DNA of 64,000 bases. Origin: Azorinus chamasolen (lineage: Eukaryota; Mollusca; Bivalvia; Cardiida; Solecurtidae). The translations under genes and the position numbers were made by a program. This document shows positions 51,765 to 61,700 of this stretch, one piece after another. Each line of letters begins with the position of its first letter. Position 1 is the first letter of the stretch. Location: the NCBI GenBank assembly GCA_963576725.1, contig OY755252.1, forward strand, positions 40,242,599 to 40,306,598, in the 5' to 3' direction. Below the pieces are notes generated by a model. That model was not told the DNA's origin and did no database searches. It saw only the letters and a list, made by a program, of their open reading frames with translations.

Positions 51765-52430
51765 ACTAGAACACCCTATGTAAACAATGACTAGTTCATT
51801 TCCAATATTAAAAGCAATGTAAACAATACATAATTCATTTCCAAATGTAAAAACCTCTGTAAATAATGACTAGTTCGTTTTGAAATGTAAGAATCTTTGT
51901 AAACAATAACTAATTAATTCCCAGTGTAAGTAAGGACTTGTGTATACAAAGACCAGTCATTTCCCTACTTAACCCATTACATCATAGGCTATTTTTAGAT
52001 ACAACCTCTTTGAATAAATCTACCGAAAAGGAGCATTAACTAGAGAAAAGGAATTTTTTAGAATTTTGTAGTTTGAAACCATTGTGATAAATAGAGCATA
52101 TCATAAATGCTCTATTTATCACAATGGTTTCACAAAGTGACTTTTACAGAGCCGTCAAAAGCCGTCATTATGAGGGAATGGGTTAAAAAAATGACTTGTT
52201 CATTTCCAAATGTAAGAACCTATGTAATCAAAGACTAGTTAATTTCCAATATCAGAACCTATGTAAATGATGACTTGTTCATTTTGAAATATAAAAACCT
52301 TTGTAAACGATAACTAATTCATTTCCAATGAAAGAACCTACTTAAACAATGGCCAGTCATTTTCCTACCTAAACGATGACAAGTTCATTTCCAATGTAAG
52401 AACCTATGTAAATACTGTTTGGTGTCTCAT
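51765..52430. repeat. ~42-bp minisatellite (about 13 diverged units) interrupted by a B MITE
   Basis: Units share 'aacctatgtaaacaatgact' and 'agttcatttccaatgtaag' with much variation. The array is cut at 51969-52186 by a B MITE. Confidence 0.82.
51969..52186. mobile_element. B MITE, full length (218 bp)
   Basis: TTAACCCATTACATCATAGG ... GAGGGAATGGGTTAA. The hairpin loop is shortened ('agagcatatcataaatgctc'). Confidence 0.9.
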
Positions 52431-52592
52431 GTAAGATGCTCTATAAACGTATATGCAAGAACTGATTCTGAACAGAATATGTCGAAATTCTTATGCAAAT
52501 TTGCAAAATAAATGTAACCTTTTATTGGTAGTCAAAAAGTATTATCTGTGACTGAACAATTTAAGTTTTGCAAAATGGCTACCAGTAGCTTT

Positions 52593-52822
52593 TAATCCCT
52601 TTACTGGATAATCCCAGTTTTTACACCTTCACAAAAAGAGTGAATCCAAATCAGATAGTTCTGTGGGAGCTGGGACTGTCTGATCAGGATCTGTTTGCTT
52701 ATGTGTTACAGATATGCTTCTCATGGCATATATATTTGCTTCTTTTATCCCCACAGAAGTTTAAATTCATTATTTTGTAATAGGTAAGTCTTGCATGATA
52801 ATTCATCAGGTAAGGGATTAAT
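52593..52822. mobile_element. A2 MITE, degraded
   Basis: 'taatccctttactggataat' ... 'atcaggtaagggattaa' with a partial hairpin. Confidence 0.6.
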
Positions 52823-52872
52823 GGTTTACAGTAGCTGTGTTTTACCGGGTAATATCAATTATATTGAATGGC

Positions 52873-53105
52873 TTAACCCTTTACTCCATGAATATTCATG
52901 CAAGAAATAATAACTTCATGAATACTTATTAGATTAATTTTCCAAATGGTATGTGAATATAGGAATATCTGGCCATGGCAGAAACTGTGGAATCACATTT
53001 ATATTATTCATAAGCAAACAGAGCATACCCTATAGGAGCCATCTGATCTGGGTCTACTCCGTTTGTAAAGGCGTAGAAAGGTGTATCTAAGGAGTAAAAG
53101 GTTAA
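52873..53105. mobile_element. A2 MITE
   Basis: TTAACCCTTTACTCCATGAA ... GGAGTAAAAGGTTAA. One hairpin arm deleted. Confidence 0.85.
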
Positions 53106-53234
53106 AGTGGTTTCTTCATGGTTATGAGCTTTGCTCGATGGTTAAAATAAAAAAAATGCCATTAATGGTGCTAGTTTGCTTTGAAACTGTTTTCCTATTG
53201 GGTTTAATGACTTCCAGACATGTCAATTTATGCA

Positions 53235-53428
53235 ATTACCAACAATGTTGACCCAGATAAGACAGCTCCTGCATGGTCTACTCTGTCTGCATAAGAAATA
53301 ATGCAGGATCAAACCTAGTTTCTACAATGGCTAAACATTCTACATTAATATTTACTTACAAACTTTATACTATCAATATTCATAATATTATTCTTTCTTA
53401 CATGTTATTCATTAGGCAAAAGTTAAAA
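53235..53428. mobile_element. A2 MITE fragment
   Basis: Partial hairpin 'gttgacccagataagacag' / 'tggtctactctgtctg', then 'caatattcataatattattc' and 'ttaggcaaaagttaa'. Confidence 0.55.
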
Positions 53429-53497
53429 TGGTTTTGCAATATAACTAATATATTTTTCTGCTATTTCTTTGCAAAAATATGCGATTAGTGTCAAAGA

Positions 53498-53791
53498 GTT
53501 TAAATGGTGCTTACACACTATCTCATCTTAACTGCTAACTAAAGTAGTTTAAATGCTGCTTACACACTATCTCATCTAAACGGCTAACTAAAGTAGTTTA
53601 AATGCTGCTTACACATTGTCTCATCTTAACTGCTAACTAAAGTAGTTTAAATGCTGGTTACACACTATCTCATCTAAACGGCTAACTAAAGTAGTTTAAA
53701 TGCTGCTTACACATTGTCTCATCTTAACTGCTAACTAAAGTAGTTTAAATGCTGCTTACACATTGTCTCATCTAAACTGCTAACTAAAGTA
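53498..53791. repeat. 49-bp tandem repeat, six copies in a 98-bp higher-order pattern
   Basis: Unit starts at 53498, 53547, 53596, 53645, 53694 and 53743 ('gtttaaatgctgcttacaca', 'tctcatct', 'ctgctaactaaagta'). Diagnostic variants (cttaactgc versus ctaaacggc) alternate, so pairs of units were copied together. Confidence 0.95.
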
Positions 53792-53839
53792 CTCATGAGT
53801 TGGTTCAAAACGTTGAAAGCGTTATTTGCCTTTAACTTA

Positions 53840-53960
53840 TATCCCGCTATCCCCAGCTTGACTTGCATTTGCAAACACTTTAGATCCAGATGCGACGCTG
53901 AGTTACTCAACGTCTCATCACTTTTCTATACATGAATATATACTTTTGAGAATGAAAAAA
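53840..53960. mobile_element. E MITE hairpin
   Basis: 'caaacactttagatccagat', 'gcgacgctgagttactcaac' and 'gtctcatcac'. The right arm is truncated. Confidence 0.6.
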
Positions 53961-54069
53961 TCTTAATAAACAAAGTAGATTTTGATTAACTATTTCAACG
54001 CTGACATTTTATAGTGGAATAGCCAATCAGATTGTTTTATAACTATAGAGTCCACTCAGTACGAAAGGC

Positions 54070-54314
54070 TTAACCCTTTACTCCATAAATATGCCTTTCT
54101 ACACATTTGCAAACAAAGTAGACCTAAACGGCTCCTGTAGGAGCCATCTGATCAGGGTCTGCTCTATTTGCTAAGATATAATATAGATATAAATCTACAA
54201 TTTTTGGCATGGCCAAACATTCTTGTGTTCATGCAACATGATAGAAAAAATAGTCTAATTAATATTCACAATGTCATTATTTCTTACATGAATATTCGTG
54301 GAGTAAACGGTTAA
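54070..54314. mobile_element. A2 MITE
   Basis: TTAACCCTTTACTCCATAAA ... GGAGTAAACGGTTAA. Hairpin with a deletion in the left arm. Confidence 0.85.
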
Positions 54315-54599
54315 AGGCAAATAACTCTCTGAATAACTTAATTCGAATGACAACCAGTTCAGACCCTGATCAGAGGGTTCCACTATGAGGACAGTGCATA
54401 TGTGTCCAGCATTCAATGTATGTGTATGTGTGCCCAGCATTCAATGTGTTAAAGAATTCTAATAGTCTAACAGTCCTCTTATCAGCATCTATCTATTTGC
54501 AAAAGTCATTCATCTCATTTTCTTCAATCAAAATATTGTTACTTTTACACAAATGTTTTCAACAAACAACTTTCAAAGCTTCAAGCAACTAAGCATGAA

Positions 54600-54814
54600 C
54601 TAACCCTTCACTCCATGAAAATTCATGTAAAGAAATAATGACATCATGAATATCAATTAACTGAATAAGATTTTTGGTAATTGCAGAAATTATAGAATAA
54701 GATCAGTATCATTTCATAAGTAAACAGAGTAGACCCTGACCAGACGGCTCCGATGGGAAGTCTAATCTGTTTGCAAAAGTGTTCAAAAGATGTATCTATG
54801 GAGTAAAGGGTTAA
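54600..54814. mobile_element. A2 MITE
   Basis: 'taacccttcactccatgaaa' ... TGGAGTAAAGGGTTAA. Hairpin shortened. Confidence 0.8.
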
Positions 54815-54959
54815 ACATTAAAATTATGCAAATCTGTATAAAAATAACTATTGTACAGTAGCATAGCAACCAGATGCCAACTTATGTATGTTTGCAAAAA
54901 ATCTTGGTTTTCAAAGGGTCATACATAAGTTGATGTTCATGATAGGTTTACAGTCCTCC

Positions 54960-55414
54960 TTAATCTTTTACTTCACTTTCACCGGATAGAGACACTTTTT
55001 AACACCTTTATAAATGGATTAGACCCAGATCAGACAGTTCCTGTAGGAGCCATCTGATCAGGGTCTGCTCTGTTTGCATATGATATGATTCTATAGTTTC
55101 TTCCATGGCCAAAACAATTCTGTGTCCATGTGCTATTATAATACAGTAAAACCTCTCTATAACAACCACTACATTACATCAATTATTTTGTGTTCAAGGC
55201 AGGTGGCTGCTTAAAGCAATGTGAAAGTAAAACAGAACGCTCCTATGGGAGCGTTCTGTTTTACTTTCACCTTGCTTTAAGCAACCACCTGCTCTAAATA
55301 CCAACTAATTAACACAATTTAGTGGTCTTTATAGAGAGGTTTTACTGTAACTAATCCAATTAATATTAACAATGTCATTATTGGTTACATGAATGGTCAT
55401 GGAATAAATGATTA
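54960..55414. mobile_element. A2 MITE with a C MITE inside
   Basis: 'cttaatcttttacttcactt' ... 'catggaataaatgattaa'. Interrupted at 'gtgctattataaTA', resuming 'TAactaatccaattaat'. This is the same A2 position as the insertion at 36150, in opposite orientation. Confidence 0.85.
55144..55347. mobile_element. C MITE, full length (204 bp)
   Basis: TA flanks, CAGTAAAACCTCTCTATAAC ends, centre 'agaacgctcctatgggagcg'. Confidence 0.92.
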
Positions 55415-55538
55415 ATAAACGACACAAAAATAACCCGAGGGCTCTGACAATACCGTGACTTTTTCCTGCGAAAAACAAATGAGCTTCTACATATCCATGA
55501 CATTTTTATAAAATCTACAGCATGTAATTTCTCCGCTA

Positions 55539-55713
55539 TCATGAGCCAACCAGCCCATTCGTCTTTACTCTGCGATGTACTGCATTTGAAGATGTTGACA
55601 CCATTGGTTGGCTCGCTGCTTTTTCCAGCTTCTCTGCAGTCTTTGGTGTTGGAATGTACGGGTAAGCAACATACAAGACTAGTACTAAGATGTGAAGACA
55701 CCAGTACATGTTA
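55539..55713 (-). CDS. MBOAT2: MBOAT gene terminal exon
   Basis: 175 nt including stop TGA. NMYWCLHILVLVLYVAYPYI forms the last membrane segment (MBOAT2 has WYYCLHILG). It is followed by a polar Lys/Ser-rich tail ending NGLVGS. Acceptor TTTTTCAG. Confidence 0.92.
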
Positions 55714-58700
55714 CTGAAAAATAAAATATAATATTGAGAGTTAGTGCAGGACTACTGTAAATACACTTGAGTTTGTGTAAAATAAATTGGTTCAAAGAGA
55801 GACAGCAAGTAACACTCAGCCTCAAATGGATCTTAACACAAATAAAATATTTTTTCATCTAGGAAATAATGATATGGTGAATATTAATATTTATTGTTAT
55901 AATAACACAGGGACACAAGGTGATTTGGCAAAGGCCTATAGGAGCAGTCTGATTTGGGTCTACTCTGTTTGCAAAGGCATAGAAAGGCGTATTTATGGAG
56001 CAAAGGGTTAATGCTCCTGTTCAATAGATCTATTCAAGGAAGGTTGGGACTAAAAATAGCCTATTTGAGAATTGGTTAATAAAGATATGCAATCAAGGAA
56101 ACATTACTGGACTAAAATTCATCAATGCATTTTCAGACTTGATACTCAAGAATAGTCTACTACTGAAGTGTATGGTAACCATCCTCTATCACACTTCCAT
56201 GCAAACATGTCTGACATCTGGTTTCTAAGATGGGAAACATATTTGAGAATATTCATAAGAACGTATAGGTCAACTCCATTCCAGGGACCAAGGTTATAAA
56301 ACTTTCTGTTTGAGTCTAATTTATTCTCAAGCATCAGATACAGTATATTGGCGATATTTTGAGCACCATTGGGAATCAGCAAAAACCTCGGATTATCGCA
56401 TTGCTCGAAATAACCGAGAGCATTTTATGTCATTTCCTGTTTGACGACGACAGGAAGCGTATTTCTTCACAGTAAACTTTTTTATCATTATCATAAACTT
56501 CAATGCATATATAATTCATTGATTCTTTCCTTATATATCCTATAACGGAAAATACCTTTCACATTGGCGACTATAATTCACTATAATTTGTATGGGTCTA
56601 TCCAACGGACCCTTCACAATAAACTCAAAACTTGTTTCAAACCATTTAGACATATCACTAGATCAGTCGTGGCGTAGAGCGTTAAGTTGTTTATTTTGCA
56701 CAATTTTCCATTCGTCGACATTAATTTAGTTGTTGGTGTTGAGTTGGGTGCACAAACAAACATTATCGTTTCGTTCCCATGCTGTTTCGTACTAAGGAAC
56801 ATCAGGGCGAGCGACCAAATTAATCAATAATCAGAACACTCGGCTTTTTTTGTCTAAAATAGTTATTCTCGTTCATCTCTCGTAGCAAGAGTCTGCATGA
56901 ACGAGACTGTCTAAAAGTACCAAAATATTGCAAATTTCAAAGTATTACACTTACAGCACTGCACTATGTCAAAATTTAAAGCAGAAAGACCTTATATGGC
57001 ACTCTTTCAGCGGTACAGAAAAATCACTACACGTTTGCGAACGTATGCAAATTATGATTGTGACTCTTTGTTTATTAGACTTTAGTCTATTAAATTCTCA
57101 TCATTATCTACTCCAAAGCAAAGTCTACGTTCAATGAATGTGTTTTTCACATATTTGGAATATCTAATGCCCCAAAGACGGGTCTTTCAAAAGGTTAAGA
57201 AGGGTATCGAGAAGGTGTGAATAATTACCTCGAAGGTGGGAAAACACCGTGCTCTAATTAAACAATCAATAAAGGGAACCAGAATGATCCGCGGGACCAG
57301 CACACATGCTTGAAATTTCGGATTATCACTATTCAGATTAATGCAGGTATTTTCAATGAGATTTGATAGAAATTGAGCTGGGACCTCAAAATTCCCTTGG
57401 AATAGGCGGGTATCTCAGAAAAACGAGTCAAAATAACGCCGTTATACTGTACTTGACTTGAGTCAGATTTAACCCATTTCCTCCATAAATATGCCTTTCT
57501 ACACGTTTGTAAAAGTCACTTTTTGAAACCATTGTGAGCAAATGCCATAGGAGCAAATGCTCTATTTATCACAAAGGTTTCTGAACTACACAACTCTAAA
57601 AAGTCCTTTTCTCTAGTAAATACTCCTTTTCGGTAGATTTATTCAAAGAGGTTGGGTCTAAAAATAGCCTATGGAGGAAATAGGTTAAATTCAAAAGTTT
57701 AACCTTACGCCTGCTGGGTGTGGATGAGTGATTACCTATAATGATGACACACTGAGACACACTTTGATACTCAGACTGCATTGTTGAAAGGAAATGCAAG
57801 ATAAATCAACGGTAAGAACTGAAGTCAATAACATTTTCTACCAACAAAACTGTGCTCAGCAGGCTAAAGGTAAATAGCTTACAACGCTGACTTTTCATAT
57901 GGACTATTCCAAAATTCAAACAGGTTAAGCTCATGGTGAAAATGTAGGGATTTTTCTAAAGAAAAGTGTAACATGACAAACAGTGCAGACCTTGATGAGA
58001 GAGCTGCTCTAGGAACCCTCTCATCTGGGTCTACACTGTTTGCAAAGGACATATGTGACTCGTGTCCCGCGCAGTAAGGGTTAATAGCCCCTATGCAAGT
58101 ACTTACTTATAGAACATTATGGTTGGCCTGATATGCAGGAGAGTGAATGGCACTACCATGTACGACATACATAAGTGAGTTGTCATCCAGGTCAACACAT
58201 CGTAAAATGTCTTCACGTTCTCAGAGCGTAAGAAATACGGTCGCACTTTTCTCCTCATCTGTAATAAAAAAGCATATATGAATGATAATGCAGTTTAACC
58301 CTTTCCCTCATATTAACACCTTTTCATGCCTCTGTAACCAGAGCAGACCCCAATTAGACGGCTCCTGTAGGAGCCATCTGAACAGGGTCTGCTCTGTTTG
58401 CTTATGGAATTATAATAGATCTGACTCTAAACATTTTACCATCCTGTCTACAAATGACATTATAAACAATCAGCTATTAAATGTACATGATCATGATGCC
58501 ATTATTTCTTACATGAATATACAAATGGGAAAGTTTTAACCCTAACACAAACAGAAGACCCAGATAAAATGGCTTCTGTAGAAGCTGTCTGATCAGTGCC
58601 TGCTCCTTATGCTTATGAAAGAATATTGATCTATTTCTACACTTTCTGCCATTGTAAACTTTACCTAGTTCATGATGCCATAAACAAAATTCAGCTAACT

Positions 58701-61700
58701 AATATTCACAGTCAATATTTCTGACATGAATATTAATAAGTAAAGGGTTAATACCTACCGAATATTCATGAACAAAATAGTTATAATGAAATATGGAAGG
58801 TGGGATATTGTGGCCATTTTAACAAGAGTACCGCATACGGTACATAATACGCCCACTTGCAAACTTTCTCTGATTCAACATGCCTTATAAGTGTTGACAT
58901 TTTCTAATCTGTGCTTCAGATCTTGATTTTCATATTAAGGTGATACTATTTTTTAAAAAAATGAAGTGAATATCTTATTAAATAAAAAAGTTACAGCTAA
59001 TCCTCATTTTTGCAGATTTTTGTAAAGTGCAACGGCCATAACTCTGTAAAGACAAACTGAATGAACCTCAAAATAAACTCAGCTTCAAATTTTGTTGCTT
59101 AAAACATTTGTGTTAAGTTTCATTTATATCATTTTAATAGTTTTCCCAGAAAACAACAGACAAACTAAAAGTTGACCGACAAACAAAGCAATGAGCACAC
59201 AAAGTTCAAGGACCATAACTTTAGAATAAAATGACATATCAAAACCCCCGCAATATATGTGAAAATTCACATTAAGGTTTAACCATAAAAAAAAAATTGA
59301 AGTAATATCATTTCAAATGAAAAAGTTATGGCCATCCTCATATTTGCATAGATTTGCATTATTTTTTTAAGTGCAAGGGCCATAACTCCGAAACAACAAA
59401 TCAAATGATCCTCAGAATCGACTCAGCTTCAGGTCTTGATGCATTAAACATGTGTATGAAGTTTCATTAATATCTGTCAAACAGTTTTGCCAGAAAACAG
59501 AGGACAAACTATATGCATATATTTGCATTATTTTTTAAGTAAAAGGGCCATAACTCCGAAACGACAAATCAAATAAACCTCAAAATCGACTCTGAATCAA
59601 ATCTTGATGCATTAAACATTTTAGTGAAGTTTCATTAATATCTGTCAAATAGTTTTCCCAGAAAACAGCGGACAAACTATTTGCATGTATTTGCATTATT
59701 TTTTAAATACAAGGGCCATAACTCCGAAACGACAAATCAAATGAACCTTAGAATTGACTCAGCTTCAGATCTTGATGCATTAAACATTTGTGTGAAGTTT
59801 CATTAATATCTCTCAAATAGTTTTTCCAGTAAACAGTGGACAAACTATTTGCATATTTTTTAAGGACAAGGGCCATAACTCTGAAATGAAGAATCAAATC
59901 AACCTCAGAATCAACTCAGCTTCAGATCTTGATGCATTAAACATTTGTAAGAAGTTTCATTAATATCTGTCAAACAGTTTTCCCAGAAAACAGCGGACAA
60001 ACTATTTGCATGTATTTGCATTATTTTTTAAATACAAGGGCCATAACTCCGAAACGACAAATCAAATGAACCTCAGAATCGACTCAGCTTCAGATCTTGA
60101 TGCATTAAAAAATTTGTGTGAAGTTTCATTAATATCTCTTAAATAGTTTTCCCAGAAAACTGCGGACAAACTATTTGCATATTTTTTAGGACAAGGGCCA
60201 TAACTCTGAAATGAAAAATCAAATGAACCTCAGAATCAACTCAGCTTCAGATCTTGATGCATTAAACATTTGTGTTAAGTTTCATTAATATCTGTTAAAC
60301 AGTTTTCCCAGAAAATAGCGGACAAACAAAATGTTGACGGACGAACGAACGAACAAACAAACAAACGAACCAACGGACGGACGGACAGGGCCACGACAAT
60401 ATACGACCACCTTTATTAGGTGGGCGTATAAAAACTAAAGAAACAGATCTATTCCATTAGCCAACAGAGCAGACCCTGATCAGACAAGCTCTACTCTGTT
60501 TGCTAATAGAATTTGACAGATCTGTTTCTTTACTTTCTAAAATGTTTACAATGTTCCACCTTCCATATTTCTTTATAACTATTCTGTTAATGAATATTCA
60601 GAAGGTACTGAAAATTGGCCGAAATATAGAACAGGGAAAGGGTTAATATATGAATATTCATGGAGCGAAAGGTTAAGTTCTGTTATAGCATCCCTACCTT
60701 CCGAAATACTTCTGACATTGGTGCCGATGATATGAACGTGAAATAGTATCCAGGGTAGCACCCGTGCCATAGAGCACTAAGGAAAAACGTTGCGAACTTC
60801 TTCTGGAAGGGGATACGATCATAGCAAACCTGTCGAAGCCATAAAGCTGTCTGAATGTTCCAGTTATCGATGTACATTTTGAAACTGGTGGCAAACTGAA
60901 ATATAAATGACATCTAACAGAAACTGCTCATTACTGTTTAATCCATTGAAAGCGGGACACATATGCAATGGCATTTGCAAACAGTGTAGACCCAGATGAG
61001 AGGGCTCCTAGAGGAGCCATCTTATCAGGTTCTGCACCGTTTGTCATTCAAAATCCTCTAACAAGTTTAAGCCTCTATAGATATAAATTGATAGTCTATT
61101 CCACTCTGAAAATTCAGCGTCAAGAGTTCATATTGGTGTGGACAGTTGACTGAGGGTCACCCTGCTAATGCAGGTGACACATAAATCAATTCAAAACACA
61201 TTTACCTAATAACTGTTGCAATATTATTTATCTGTTACAATTCTGATTTTTTTTTCACTTTTATTTCTTCTCAAAATCACCATCAGGGTGTCAACTAGTT
61301 TAGATCCTGATGAGACACTGACTTTTGGTGTCTCATCGTCATCTCATCTTGGTCCAAATTGTATGCATAAGAAATCACAACTTTTTGCCATTCTGACAAC
61401 CTGAAATGTTTGGCAAAAGCAATTGCTACCTCTATACCCAGAATGTTGACGTTGGTTATCAAATCCCATCTGGGTTTTCCTGTATCATCGTAACCATTGA
61501 ACCCAAACCCAGAGGCGTTACAAATGGCATCACCTACAATAAAGAAACAGTTATGACAAAACCCATTCTAAAGAAGTCCAATTGCTGTGCTTTGACCCTT
61601 TCTGTTTAATATTCAGGTAAGAAATAATGACATCATGAATATTTATTAGCCAAATTTTTATTATGGCATATGTTCAAAAGAAGTTCTGGAACTGGTAAAA

